A stretch of DNA of 64,000 nucleotides from Sphingomonas mali NBRC 15500. Its GTDB lineage: Bacteria; Pseudomonadota; Alphaproteobacteria; Sphingomonadales; Sphingomonadaceae. The notes beneath the pieces were generated by a model. That model did no database searches, was not told the origin of the DNA, and saw only the letters and a program-made list of their open reading frames with translations. This document shows positions 9,407-18,574 of the stretch, piece by piece. How positions within the stretch are numbered: the first letter of the stretch is position 1; the number at the start of each line of letters is the position of its first letter. The position numbers were made by a program, and so were the translations under genes. Location of the stretch: positions 62,001 to 126,000 of the forward strand of contig NZ_BCYX01000001.1 of the NCBI RefSeq assembly GCF_001598415.1, in the 5' to 3' direction.

Positions 9407-12400
9407 ATGGGAATCGGACGTCGGGAATTCCTGGCGGGTGCTGCCGCAGGAAGCTTCGCGGTCACGCTGAGCTGGCCGGAAACGAGCGAGGCGGCGACCG
9501 GCGATACGCTGCTCGACCAGTTCCGGTCGCCGGCGCCCGATGCGCGCCCGCACACCTGGTGGCATTGGATGAACGGCAACGTCACCGCCGAAGGGATCAC
9601 ACTCGACCTAGAGGCGCTGGCGCGCGTGGGAGTCGGCGGCGTCCACATGTTCGATGTCGGCTGCGGCATCCCGCAGGGGCCCGCCAAGACGCTGAGCCCC
9701 GAATGGGTGAAGATGATCCGCCACGCCGCCGACGAATGCGGCAGGCTGGGCCTGACCCTCGTCCTGCACAATTGCCCGGGCTGGTCGTCGAGCGGCGGCC
9801 CCTGGATCACCCCCGAACGCGGGATGCAGCAGCTCGTATGGAGCGAAGTGACGGTCGAGGATGGCGCCGCGATCGACCGCGTGCTGCCGCGCCCGTTCGC
9901 GCGCCTAGATCATTATCGCGACGCGATGGTGATCGCCTATCCCGCACTTCCCGGCGACCGTGCGGTCGTACGCGGCCAGATCGTCCGCGCGACGCTCAAC
10001 GGCGCGCCTGCCGATGTGCGGCTGATCACCGATGGCGACGGGTCGACCGCGCTCGACGTCAAACCAGGCGACTCGCCGTCACAAATCGTGGTCGAGTTCG
10101 CCACCCCCTACCGCTCCCGCTCGATGCTGCTGCAGGCGGCACCGCAGGAGGACAACGCCAACTTTTCTCCTTCGGCCGCCTTCACCGTGGAAGTGTCGGA
10201 CGACGGCACGCTTTGGCGTCCGCTTGCCCAGGCGCCGGTTCCGACATGGCGTGTCCACACCACACCCCCAATCATCGCCAATTTCGCGGAGACCGCGGCG
10301 CGCTTTTACCGGGTGGGTGTGCCGGCTGCATGCCGCCTCTCGGAACTTCGCCTGTCAGCCGATCCGCGTGTCGCCGACCTCGGCGCCAAGGGCGGCTGGG
10401 GGCGCTACGCCAATATCGGCGAAACGCCCGGCGCCCCCGCTCCCGCCGCCACGATCGATCCGGCGCAGGTGATCGACATCAGCCACTTCATGGACGCCGA
10501 CGGCCGGCTACGCTGGACGCCGCCGAAAGGCGCCTGGAGCATCCTCCGCTTCGGCCACACCGCGACCGGAGCGCGCAACGTCTCGGCCGCGACCGCGGGC
10601 ATCGGGCTGGAATGCGACAAGTTCAGCGCCGACGCGCTCGACTTCCATTTCGCCACCTATTTCCGCGAATTGCTTCCCGCGCTCGAGCGGCTCGGCCAGC
10701 GCCAGCTCGCGGGCGTGCTGATCGACAGCTACGAAGTCGGCATGCAGAACTGGACCGCGGCCATGCCGCGCGAGTTCGAGGCGCGGCGCGGCTATGCACT
10801 GACCCGATACATGCCCGCACTGACCGGCCGGCTGATCGGCGATCCAGAGACCACCGAACGCTTTTTGTGGGACATGCGCCGTCTTCAGGCGATCCTGATG
10901 GAAGACCTCTATTACGGCCGCTTCCACGATCTTTGCCACCAGCACGGGTTGCTGTCCTTCACCGAGCCCTATGGCAACGGGCCCTTCGACGACCAGCGTC
11001 CGGGCGCCAAGGTCGACAGCCTGATGGGCGAATTCTGGGTGCGCGGCGGCGCCGCCGCTTATTCGGTCAAGGTCGCCGCGACCACCGCGCATGTCCAGGG
11101 CAAGACCTTTGTCGGCGCCGAATCCTTCACCGGCCGCCCGGCGCAATCGCGCTGGCAGGAGCACCCCTATGCGATGAAAGGCCTGGGCGACGAGATGTAC
11201 TCGCTCGGCCTCAACCATTTCGTGTTCCACCGTTATGCCCAGCAGCCGCATCCGACCGCACGGCCCGGCATGACGATGGGGCCCTGGGGGTTCCATTTCG
11301 ACCGGACCAACACCTGGTTCGAGGGAGCCGGACCGTGGCTAAGCTACGCCACGCGCTGCCAGCACATGCTATCCTCGGGCAATTTCGTCGCCGATATCCT
11401 GTTCTTCACGGGCGAGAATTCCCCGGTGCAATGCCCGGTCGACATCGAGGAACCGATCGCCGCTACCTTGTCGGGTCCGCGGCCCAGGCTGCCGCATTCG
11501 GTCCCGGCGGGACACGATTACGACGTGTGCGGCGCCGACGTGCTGCACGAACGCGCGCGGATCGAGGGTAATCACATCGTGCTGCCCGACGGCATGCGCT
11601 ACCGTGTCCTGGTGATGCCCGATGACCCGCGCATAACGCGCGAGACATTGGCCAGGATCGACGAACTTGTCCGCGCGGGCATGTGGCTGGTCGGCGCGCC
11701 TGTCGAACGCTCGCACGGGCTGCGCGACTATCCGAACAGCGACGCCGAGGTGAAACGGCTGGCAAGCGGCTTGTGGGGTGACCTCGACGGCAAGGCGCGG
11801 ACATCGCGCGCCTGCGGCAAGGGGCGTGTCTTCTGGGGCGTGCCGCTCAAGCGCGTGCTGGCCGAAGCCGGGCTCGCGGCGGATGTCGCGATCTCGACGC
11901 GCGCCAGTGACGCGAGGATCCACTGGATCCACCGCCGCACCGCCGACGCGGAGATCTATTTCGTGTCCAATGCACGGCGGCGCCCCGAAGAGCTGGTCGC
12001 GACCTTCCGCGTCGCCGGCCGCCAGCCTGAATGCTGGGACCCAATGACCGGGGAGACCTATCCCCTGCCGGTATACGAACAGGGGGAGAGCCTTACCCGC
12101 GTCGCGCTCCGCCTCGACGAGGCAGGCTCATGCTTCGTCGTGTTCCGCAAGCCGAGCGCCACGTCTGGCGCGGCCGCGCTGCGCGGACCAACGACCGAAT
12201 TGCTACGGACCGCAGCATATCCCGCCGCCCCGCGCGAAGAGGCGGAGGGACGCTTCACCATCTCGGCCTGGCTCAAGCCCGAGGTCGAACTGTGGCCGAT
12301 CAGTCCCGACATGGCCATGCCCAATCCCGAACCCGACCTGACTACCCCGCGCGCCGTTGCGCTCGCCCGTGGCGGCAGCGTGGAGACGCTGGGAATTGCC

Positions 12401-13480
12401 GGTGCCAGCTTCCTGATCGATCCGCCCGCCGGAAGGACGATCTACGGCGCGGGTAACGCCACCCTCGCGCTTTCGGCGGGCCGCAACGGCGTCATCGCCT
12501 ACGCCAATGAGGGCGACAGCTATCGCGCGCTGCTGGCCGCGCCGACACCGATCGCCGGATGGACGCACCTTGCGCTGACTGCCGACAATGGCAGCACCGC
12601 ATTGTTCCTCGACGGGAAGCCTGTCGCGACCGGCATACCGACCAAGGCGCGACTCCACGCGCTGCTGAACGCGACGATCAACCAGCCGCGATTGTTCGAA
12701 GGCGATAGTGCCGGGCTGACGCTCCGTCGCGCGGTGCTCGATCGGTCGGCGATCGGCCGCCTCGCCGCCGAACAGCCCCCTGCTCCCACCGCGCCGCCCG
12801 CGAGCGAAGTCGTGCCGGGCGGCCTGCTCCTGTGGCAGCAGGGAGGTTACACACTGGGCGACCGGAAAATCGCCGCCGGCGCGATTCCCGCGCCCATCGG
12901 TCTCGCCGGTCCGTGGCAAGTGTCCTTCCCGCCCGACCTCGGGGCCCCAGCAGCGATCACCCTCGACCGTCTCGCGTCGCTGCATCGGCATGCCGACTTC
13001 GGGGTGCGGCACTTTTCCGGCACGGCGACCTGGCGGACGCGGTTCGCGGTGCCCCCTTCGGCCTTGGGTGGCGACCGGCGGCTGTACATCGATCTCGGCC
13101 GCGTCGAGGTGATCGCGCGCGTCACGCTCAACGGCAACCCGTTGGGCGCGTTGTGGAAGCCGCCCTATCGCATCGACGTCACCGACGCGGTGCGGGCCGG
13201 CGACAATCTGCTCGAGGTGCACGTTACCAACCTCTGGCCCAACCGGCTGATCGGCGACGAACATTTTCCGTCGGAGAACGCGTACACGGTCAACGCGTTC
13301 GGCTGGGATGGCGGGATCGAGCGGTTACCCGATTGGTACCGCGAAGGCCGCCCCAAGCCGCCCGGTCAGCGGATCGCGTTCACGACCTGGAAGCATTATT
13401 CGGTGGACTCGCCGCTGCTCGAATCCGGCCTGCTCGGCCCCGTCCTGCTACGGAGCGCCCGGTTCATCCGATTGGGCTGA
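9407..13480 (+). CDS. GH106-type alpha-L-rhamnosidase-like glycosidase with LamG-like insertion, Tat-exported
   Basis: A 1357-residue protein. The ATG at 9407 is preceded by a GGGAGAGG ribosome-binding site and gives a Tat-type leader (GRREFLAGAAAG). The N-terminal GH106 region carries WMNGNVTAEGI and CPGWSSSGGPWITP. The central TIM-barrel region includes LIDSYEVGMQNW and FTEPYGNGPFDD. Around residues 945-1080 lies a segment with FTISAWLKPEVE and GWTHLALTADN, features of LamG/concanavalin-like modules. The C-terminus has a GH2-type galactose-binding-like sandwich (LYIDLGRVEVIARVTLNG) ending with NLWPNRLIGDE. This set is usual for GH106 apart from the LamG-like part. It is a paralogue of the truncated gene at the left edge. 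Its last 33 bases overlap the end of the convergent gene at 13448. Confidence 0.9.
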   Translation: MGIGRREFLAGAAAGSFAVTLSWPETSEAATGDTLLDQFRSPAPDARPHTWWHWMNGNVTAEGITLDLEALARVGVGGVHMFDVGCGIPQGPAKTLSPEWVKMIRHAADECGRLGLTLVLHNCPGWSSSGGPWITPERGMQQLVWSEVTVEDGAAIDRVLPRPFARLDHYRDAMVIAYPALPGDRAVVRGQIVRATLNGAPADVRLITDGDGSTALDVKPGDSPSQIVVEFATPYRSRSMLLQAAPQEDNANFSPSAAFTVEVSDDGTLWRPLAQAPVPTWRVHTTPPIIANFAETAARFYRVGVPAACRLSELRLSADPRVADLGAKGGWGRYANIGETPGAPAPAATIDPAQVIDISHFMDADGRLRWTPPKGAWSILRFGHTATGARNVSAATAGIGLECDKFSADALDFHFATYFRELLPALERLGQRQLAGVLIDSYEVGMQNWTAAMPREFEARRGYALTRYMPALTGRLIGDPETTERFLWDMRRLQAILMEDLYYGRFHDLCHQHGLLSFTEPYGNGPFDDQRPGAKVDSLMGEFWVRGGAAAYSVKVAATTAHVQGKTFVGAESFTGRPAQSRWQEHPYAMKGLGDEMYSLGLNHFVFHRYAQQPHPTARPGMTMGPWGFHFDRTNTWFEGAGPWLSYATRCQHMLSSGNFVADILFFTGENSPVQCPVDIEEPIAATLSGPRPRLPHSVPAGHDYDVCGADVLHERARIEGNHIVLPDGMRYRVLVMPDDPRITRETLARIDELVRAGMWLVGAPVERSHGLRDYPNSDAEVKRLASGLWGDLDGKARTSRACGKGRVFWGVPLKRVLAEAGLAADVAISTRASDARIHWIHRRTADAEIYFVSNARRRPEELVATFRVAGRQPECWDPMTGETYPLPVYEQGESLTRVALRLDEAGSCFVVFRKPSATSGAAALRGPTTELLRTAAYPAAPREEAEGRFTISAWLKPEVELWPISPDMAMPNPEPDLTTPRAVALARGGSVETLGIAGASFLIDPPAGRTIYGAGNATLALSAGRNGVIAYANEGDSYRALLAAPTPIAGWTHLALTADNGSTALFLDGKPVATGIPTKARLHALLNATINQPRLFEGDSAGLTLRRAVLDRSAIGRLAAEQPPAPTAPPASEVVPGGLLLWQQGGYTLGDRKIAAGAIPAPIGLAGPWQVSFPPDLGAPAAITLDRLASLHRHADFGVRHFSGTATWRTRFAVPPSALGGDRRLYIDLGRVEVIARVTLNGNPLGALWKPPYRIDVTDAVRAGDNLLEVHVTNLWPNRLIGDEHFPSENAYTVNAFGWDGGIERLPDWYREGRPKPPGQRIAFTTWKHYSVDSPLLESGLLGPVLLRSARFIRLG

Positions 13481-14554
13481 GCGCACCGCTCTCCAAGGCT
13501 TCGACCGGGCCACCGCCAAGCCGCGCGTGTCGTTGGGCCATTTGCCGCTGACCGCGCAATAGAAGTGATAAAGCGCGCCGTCGTGATAGATCACGGCGGG
13601 CTTGTGGGCGAATTTCTCGTCGATCGACCCCGGGGCGCCGATGTCGATCAGCACCTCGTCGACTTTCTCGAAGCTGGTCGGCGTGCGACCGAGTGCGAGC
13701 AGTTCACGGCATGGGCCGTCATTGGCGCGGCCGAAATAGAATAGCCCCCATTCGCCATGATGCTTCACCACCACAGGATCGCTCGCGAAGCGCGCATCCG
13801 GGGCGCCATTGGGGCCGTTGCGGATCAGCGGATTGCCCGGGTGGCGGGTCCAGGTCTTGAGGTCCTTCGACGTGGCGAGCCCGGTCTGCTCGACCCACGG
13901 CGTGCCCGTCGTCTTCGCGTTGTAGTAGAGATAGAACGTGTCGCCTTCCTTGACGAGATAAGGCTTGTAGAGCCCCCCGCGCTCCCACTCGGCGCCGTCT
14001 TCCGGTCGCAGGATCACCGGCCCGCGGTGCCAGTGGAGAAAGTCGTCGCTCCAGGCGAGCCCGATGACCGCCGCGCCCTGCTCATATCCTGCGCCCGGAT
14101 AGGCATGCCAGGCCGCGAGATACCGCCCGCCGATCTTGACCAGCCGCGCCGGGGATTGGAGTTCGTTTTCGCGCAGGATCGAAGCGCAGGCGACATTATA
14201 GCGGGTGACCGGATCATTGGGATCACGCGAGAGGATCATGCCCTTGCGCGTCCAATGGAGCAGGTCGGTCGATTCACAGATGCCAGTCTGATAGCCCTCG
14301 CCGTCGAACCCGACATAGGTCAGATAGAACTTGCCATTAGCCGAGAAGACGAACGGGCAATCGACGGATTTGGCGTCGAATTCCCCGGCGATCCCCGATC
14401 CGCCCAGAACCAGCTTCGGATGTTTGTACGGCGTGCGATAGTCGGCGACCGGATCGATGGCCGCCCGCGCGAAGCCGGGAAGCGCTACCGCGCCGGCGGC
14501 CCCCGCCGCCATGCCGAGAATATTCCGGCGGTCGAACTCGGCCCTCTCCATCAT
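13448..14554 (-). CDS. Five-bladed beta-propeller glycosidase (GH43-like), Tat-exported
   Basis: A 368-residue protein with a Tat leader (RRNILGMAAGAAG, cleavage after ARA near residue 31). The remainder is a series of beta-propeller blades with paired phrases such as GKFYLTYVGFDGEG, STDLLHWTRKG, DFLHWHRGPVI, DTFYLYYNAKT and GALYHFYCAVSG. These repeats are typical of the GH43/GH32/GH130 superfold, in which GH43 enzymes are mostly arabinofuranosidases and xylosidases. Asp in VDCPFVF and Asp in ASDPVVV are plausible catalytic or propeller-fixing acids. Two adjacent ATGs serve as start. Exact family is uncertain; a GH43-like arabinosidase role fits the neighbours. Confidence 0.8.
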   Translation of the reverse strand: MMERAEFDRRNILGMAAGAAGAVALPGFARAAIDPVADYRTPYKHPKLVLGGSGIAGEFDAKSVDCPFVFSANGKFYLTYVGFDGEGYQTGICESTDLLHWTRKGMILSRDPNDPVTRYNVACASILRENELQSPARLVKIGGRYLAAWHAYPGAGYEQGAAVIGLAWSDDFLHWHRGPVILRPEDGAEWERGGLYKPYLVKEGDTFYLYYNAKTTGTPWVEQTGLATSKDLKTWTRHPGNPLIRNGPNGAPDARFASDPVVVKHHGEWGLFYFGRANDGPCRELLALGRTPTSFEKVDEVLIDIGAPGSIDEKFAHKPAVIYHDGALYHFYCAVSGKWPNDTRGLAVARSKPWRAVRSAQSDEPGAP

Positions 14555-14635
14555 CCTGCTCCTGCGTCGCCGCCGTTACACCCGGCCGTTGCAGAATCAC
14601 GCTATCGCCGCGCTCAATCAGGGCCAAGTTATTTG

Positions 14636-14641
14636 TCATAC
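14636..14641. promoter_or_regulatory. TCATAC element in divergent promoter (propeller glycosidase / FadR regulator)
   Basis: TCATAC lies in an AT-rich patch (TTATTTGTCATACGAATTG, 14629-14647) between the divergent propeller glycosidase and GntR regulator genes, so the regulator could bind here to control both. The same hexamer recurs upstream of other genes of the locus. Binding is inferred. Confidence 0.4.
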
Positions 14642-14822
14642 GAATTGTTGTTTTCTGGCGGCTCGCGCGGTTGCTTTATGCGCGTCCGGCGTCATAGTCG
14701 GGCGGGGAAACAGAACATGGGGACGAACGCTATCCACTTCCGGTCCTTGGCCGATGGCTGACCGCGACATGCGCGAGCCGGGCAACGTCCGCTCCGCCGC
14801 TCGGCGCAGGCCGGCAAGCCCG

Positions 14823-15557
14823 ATGGAAGCCGAGATCAGCTTCCACAAATTCAACCGCAAGGCGCGATCGAACCACGACCAGGTCGCCCGCGCTTTGGGC
14901 ATCGAGATCATGTCGGGCGTCTATCCGCCGGGCACGCGATTGCCGCACGAGGCCGATGTCCTCGATCGCTTCGGCATCTCGCGCACCGTATTGCGTGAAG
15001 CGCTGAAGACGCTGACCGCCAAAGGCCTGATCGCCTCCAAGTCGCGGGTCGGCACCAAAGTGCTCGACGCGACCCATTGGAACCTGTTCGACGCCGACGT
15101 GCTGTCGTGGAAGGTGGCGCAGGGGTTCGACGAGAAATTGAGCAACGACCTCGCCGAGATACGGCGCGCGATCGAGCCGCGCGCGGCCGCGCTCGCCGCC
15201 AAGCATGCCGACCGCGATGTTATCGCGCAGCTTCGCCGTTGCATTGCCGACATGCGTGCCGCGACCGACAGCCGGCGGCATTTCGCCGAGGCCGACCTCG
15301 AATTCCACCGCGCCGTCGGGGCGGCGTCGGGAAACATGCTGATGCGCGCGCTATCGGCGGTGATCGAGACCGCTTTGGTCGAATCCTTCACCCTGAGTTC
15401 GCCGGTCCGCAACCTCGCCCAGCACGAGACCGTGGTGCGCAAGCACGAACGTATCGTCGACGCGATCGAAGCGCGCGATCCCCAGGCCGCCGCAGCGGCG
15501 ATGGACGCGGTGATCGTCCGCGGCGTCAGGGGCGTGGACGGCGCGCTGGTTACCTGA
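14823..15557 (+). CDS. FadR-subfamily GntR transcriptional regulator
   Basis: A 244-residue one-component regulator. The winged helix-turn-helix spans about residues 18-82 (LGIEIMSGVYPPGTRLP, RFGISRTVLREALKTL, GLIASKSRVGTKV). The all-helical FCD ligand domain fills the rest; DLEFHRAV and KHERIVDAI provide the Asp/His residues that bind a metal in this family. FCD ligands are commonly sugar acids, which fits the oxidative sugar pathway here. In-frame ATGs at 14754 and 14769 would add up to 23 residues; 14823 gives the family's usual length, but no strong ribosome-binding site decides. It diverges from the propeller glycosidase. Confidence 0.9.
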   Translation: MEAEISFHKFNRKARSNHDQVARALGIEIMSGVYPPGTRLPHEADVLDRFGISRTVLREALKTLTAKGLIASKSRVGTKVLDATHWNLFDADVLSWKVAQGFDEKLSNDLAEIRRAIEPRAAALAAKHADRDVIAQLRRCIADMRAATDSRRHFAEADLEFHRAVGAASGNMLMRALSAVIETALVESFTLSSPVRNLAQHETVVRKHERIVDAIEARDPQAAAAAMDAVIVRGVRGVDGALVT

Positions 15558-15576
15558 GGAAGACCGCGGTCCTTCT

Positions 15577-15596
15577 CAACGCTTCCCCGGCGAAGC
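15577..15596. terminator. Hairpin between convergent FadR and SDR genes
   Basis: A 7-bp perfect inverted repeat (ACGCTTC/GAAGCGT with a six-base loop) is followed on the plus strand by ATTTGCTTT. It sits just after the regulator gene and may end both converging transcripts. The T tract is weak. Confidence 0.45.
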
Positions 15597-15624
15597 GTAT
15601 TTGCTTTGCTCGCGTTGACGAGTG

Positions 15625-16362
15625 CTAAATCGTCCACCCGCCGTCGATGATCTGCACCTGCCCCGTCGTGTAGGTCGCCCCCGCCAGATAGACGACCAGA
15701 TCGGCGATTTCCTCCGGCGCGCCGATTCGGCCGATCGGTTGACGCGCAATGAACGCGGCACGCGCGCCGTCATAATCGCCGCCGGCCGAGAGACGATCGT
15801 GCAACGACGGCGTCTCGACCGTTCCCGGACAGATCGCGGTGACGCGGATGTTGCTGCCGACGAAATCGGCCGCGATCGACTTGGTCAGCCCGACCACCGC
15901 CGCCTTGGTCACGGTGTAGGCGAAGCGGTTGGGTACGCCCTTCACGCTCGACGCCACCGACGACATGTTGATGATCGCGCCGCCGCCGCGCTCGACCATG
16001 CCGGGCAGAACCGCCTGGCAGGTCCGCGTCATCGCGACGACGTTGAGCCGCCACGCGAAATCAAGATCGGCGTCGCTCGTCTCGAGCACCGTTCCGCCAT
16101 GGACGACGCCCGCGCAATTGAACAGGATGTCGATCGTCTCGCCGGCGAGCGCAGCGACCGCTTCGGGGTCGAGCACGTCAAGCCGGCGAGTCTCGATCCG
16201 CTCGCCGGCCAACCCCTCCAGCCCCGCTTCGTTGACGTCGGTCGCGATGACGCGCGCGCCGGCTGCGGCAAGTGCCAGCACCGAAGCGCGGCCAATGCCT
16301 TGTGCGGCGGCGGTGACGAGGGCAGTCTTTCCGGTCAGGTCGATCAACTTCTTGGTCCTCAA
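15625..16362 (-). CDS. SDR dehydrogenase of the 2-keto-3-deoxy-L-fuconate/L-rhamnonate dehydrogenase type
   Basis: A 245-residue classical short-chain dehydrogenase. The cofactor motif reads TAAAQGIG (17-24); NCAG (82-85), catalytic Ser135 in NMSSVASSVKGV, Tyr149 and Lys153 are present. NCAGVVHGGTV together with NMSSVASSVKGVPNRF and AICPGTVETPSL closely resembles the DHRS6/2-keto-3-deoxy-L-fuconate dehydrogenase group, whose bacterial members oxidise the 4-hydroxyl of 2-keto-3-deoxy-6-deoxy-sugar acids in L-fucose or L-rhamnose breakdown. The start is TTG at 16362, overlapping the upstream stop (TTGA), so it is coupled to the Gfo/Idh gene. Last gene of an eight-gene operon. NAD preference and substrate are inferred. 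Confidence 0.85.
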   Translation of the reverse strand: MRTKKLIDLTGKTALVTAAAQGIGRASVLALAAAGARVIATDVNEAGLEGLAGERIETRRLDVLDPEAVAALAGETIDILFNCAGVVHGGTVLETSDADLDFAWRLNVVAMTRTCQAVLPGMVERGGGAIINMSSVASSVKGVPNRFAYTVTKAAVVGLTKSIAADFVGSNIRVTAICPGTVETPSLHDRLSAGGDYDGARAAFIARQPIGRIGAPEEIADLVVYLAGATYTTGQVQIIDGGWTI

Positions 16363-17408
16363 GGCTGGGGGATTGGAGTGCCGGGCGTATTGCCGGCGCT
16401 ATAACAGGCTTCGACCAGCGCCATAGTCCGCCAGGCGTCATCGACGCGAGTGGCAAGCACATCGTCCTCGCCCGCGGCGAAACGCTGGAGATTGGCCATC
16501 GGGCCGATGAACGCGTCGGGGAACCAGGCGCCCGAAAGCGCGACCTGCTCCCACGGCCCGCCACGCGGGGCGAGCCAGAGTTCGTCGGGCTCGCCCGCCG
16601 GGTAATCGAGCAGCACGCCGAGCTTTGCCTGGGCCGCACCGTCGGTGCCCTCGACCCGGAAGCTCGCCTCCTGGTGACGGCGGCCGAAATCGTGATGGTG
16701 GTTGATCGACAGGGGCACCCGGAGCCTGTCGCCATAATCGAGCAGGATCGACGTTCGCGTGTCGACGAGTTCGCTCGACGGATGGCCGAAACTCCGCGCG
16801 AAGACACCTTGCGGGTTGCCGATCAGAGCGCGGATCGTGTCGAGATAATGGATCGAATGACTGACGATCTCGACTCGTGGATTGGGTTTGAGATGCGGAA
16901 ACAGATGCCAGGGCGTGACGAGGTTGATCCGCACCTCGACCTCGAGCAGCTCGCCGAGCCGGCCTTGTCGAATCGCATCGGCGATTGCGAGCATCATTGC
17001 CGAATATCGTAGCTGGAAATTGACCGACGCGGTGAGCCCGCGCGCCTGCGCCGTATCGCGGATCGCGGTCGCTTCGGCGAGGTCGAGCCCCATCGGTTTC
17101 TGCAGCAGCACCGCCGCCCCTTCGGGCAGAGCTTCGAGGATCGCATTGTGCGCGACCGGCGGCGCGGCGACATCGAACACGGCATCGGCCCGCGCCGCTT
17201 CCTTGATCGACGCGAAGACGTGCGGCACGTCCCATTGCGCCGCAAGCGTCCGGGCACGGTCCTGATCGAGATCGAACAGGCCGGCGACCTCGAATCCAGC
17301 CTTGCGATAGGCCGGCAAATGCGCGTCGGCGACGATGCCGCCGGTACCGATGATCACGATCGGCCGCGGCGCCGACGGCATCGGCCATTGCTGCCGGAGC
17401 GCGGTCAT
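16359..17408 (-). CDS. Gfo/Idh/MocA-family oxidoreductase
   Basis: A 349-residue NAD(P)-dependent sugar or cyclitol oxidoreductase. The Rossmann motif GTGGIVADAHLP starts at residue 21. The usual EKP catalytic motif reads QKP here, with Lys104. The C-terminal alpha/beta domain carries the substrate pocket (SHSIHYLDTIRALIG). The start at 17408 lies in an ATGA overlap with the preceding gene; the frame is open far upstream but only as antisense-like low-complexity sequence. Context with a ribose-type ABC importer suggests oxidation of an imported sugar or derivative. It is only distantly like the aldose dehydrogenase at 35218-36141. Confidence 0.87.
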   Translation of the reverse strand: MTALRQQWPMPSAPRPIVIIGTGGIVADAHLPAYRKAGFEVAGLFDLDQDRARTLAAQWDVPHVFASIKEAARADAVFDVAAPPVAHNAILEALPEGAAVLLQKPMGLDLAEATAIRDTAQARGLTASVNFQLRYSAMMLAIADAIRQGRLGELLEVEVRINLVTPWHLFPHLKPNPRVEIVSHSIHYLDTIRALIGNPQGVFARSFGHPSSELVDTRTSILLDYGDRLRVPLSINHHHDFGRRHQEASFRVEGTDGAAQAKLGVLLDYPAGEPDELWLAPRGGPWEQVALSGAWFPDAFIGPMANLQRFAAGEDDVLATRVDDAWRTMALVEACYSAGNTPGTPIPQP

Positions 17409-18574
17409 GACGTCACCCTCGCCTGTGCCTCGGCGAGCAGATCGGCGGTCGCGCGATCGGTCGTCACCGCCGCCGTCATCAGGTCGTCGACGATATGGCT
17501 GATCCGCGCCAGATCGGCAGTCAGCGGCATTTCGCGGGCATGTTCGTGCAGCCATTCGAGCCGGTGGTAATAGGGCATGGACGCGTTGATATCGGGGTCG
17601 GCCCAAGTCGAACGCCGGACGCCGATTGCGCCTTTGGTCGTGGTCAGCCGATCCATCGGCGCGGTGGCGCAATGGCGGAGGAAATCCCAAGCGAGTTCTT
17701 TGTTCGTCGATCCCGACCCGATCGCCAGCACCCAGAAGACGTTGAGCGATACGCTGCGTCCGCCCGGTCCGGCCGGCAACGGTGCGACGTCGACCAGCCC
17801 ACGCACCCGGCTGTCCGCGGCGGTGTCGGCATAGGCAGCGAAGCCGAACCAATTGGCCATCAGCGCGATCTTTCCCTCGGCGAACAGGCCGCCCGACTGG
17901 ACGCTGTCGAGCGACCGGCAGTTCGGCGCGATCGCATCTTGGTCGGTCGCCAGCGCTCGGAGGAAATCGAGCGCGGCGTGCGCAGCCGGCGAGGTGAAAT
18001 CGGGCCGGCCGTCAGCGTCAAAAACTTCGCCGCCGCGTGACCAGACGTGAATGCAGAAATCGTAGAAGCTGTTGTGACCATCAGGAAACAGCGCCAGCAC
18101 GGTGCCGTAGCGGCCACTGGCGGGATCGTGATGCTGCTGCGCAAGCGCGTGGAATTCCTCCCAGGTCACGGGAGGTTCGGTGATCAAGTCCTTGCGATAG
18201 ATCAGGCATTCCGGACCGTCATGATAGGGCATGGCCCAAAAGCCGCCGTCGAACCGCTGTAGCCCGGTCAGCGATGGACTCCAGGCCTCGGGAAAATCGG
18301 CGATCGGTGCGCGCGCCATGTGCGGCGTCAGATCCTCGAGCAGATCATCGGCGACCGCCTCGGCCAACCAGTCGGTGTTTAGGAAGGCGATGTCCCATGC
18401 GCCGGTCGCAAGCCCGCGCTCCCCGATCGCGCTTTCGTGCAACGGATTGAGGTCCATCGGCACCGCTTCGAGCTCGGCCTCGACGCCGTTGGCTCGCGCG
18501 AAATCGGCGAATTGCGCGGCAATCGCGCTTTCGAACGGGCTGAAGCGGCGAACCGCAACGCGGAGCTTCGCCAT
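17405..18574 (-). CDS. ABC solute-binding-protein-like protein (family 1 fold) lacking a signal peptide
   Basis: A 389-residue protein with the layout of maltose-type extracellular solute-binding proteins: FWAMPYHDGPECLIYRKDLI and PPVTWEEFHALAQ match the conserved binding-lobe segments, and WVLAIGSGSTNKELAWDFLR the second lobe. It starts MAKLRVAVRRFSPFESAIA, directly at the first beta strand, with no hydrophobic leader, lipobox or Tat motif. No MalF/MalG-type permease is nearby; the adjacent transporter is ribose-type and has its own binding protein at 21215. It may therefore work in the cytoplasm as a sugar-binding, scaffold or sensor protein, or the start is misread. Starts by one-base overlap with the permease stop; ends in an ATGA overlap with the Gfo/Idh gene. 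Confidence 0.82.
   Translation of the reverse strand: MAKLRVAVRRFSPFESAIAAQFADFARANGVEAELEAVPMDLNPLHESAIGERGLATGAWDIAFLNTDWLAEAVADDLLEDLTPHMARAPIADFPEAWSPSLTGLQRFDGGFWAMPYHDGPECLIYRKDLITEPPVTWEEFHALAQQHHDPASGRYGTVLALFPDGHNSFYDFCIHVWSRGGEVFDADGRPDFTSPAAHAALDFLRALATDQDAIAPNCRSLDSVQSGGLFAEGKIALMANWFGFAAYADTAADSRVRGLVDVAPLPAGPGGRSVSLNVFWVLAIGSGSTNKELAWDFLRHCATAPMDRLTTTKGAIGVRRSTWADPDINASMPYYHRLEWLHEHAREMPLTADLARISHIVDDLMTAAVTTDRATADLLAEAQARVTS

Noticed and set aside
9238..11571. Open frame of 777 codons in another phase over the GH106 gene
   Set aside because: Arg-rich out-of-phase reading; the GH106 frame has a ribosome-binding site, Tat leader and domain motifs.
17409..17852. Upstream extension of the Gfo/Idh/MocA frame
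   Set aside because: It overlaps the solute-binding-protein gene entirely and has no similarity; the ATGA overlap at 17405-17408 gives the natural start.
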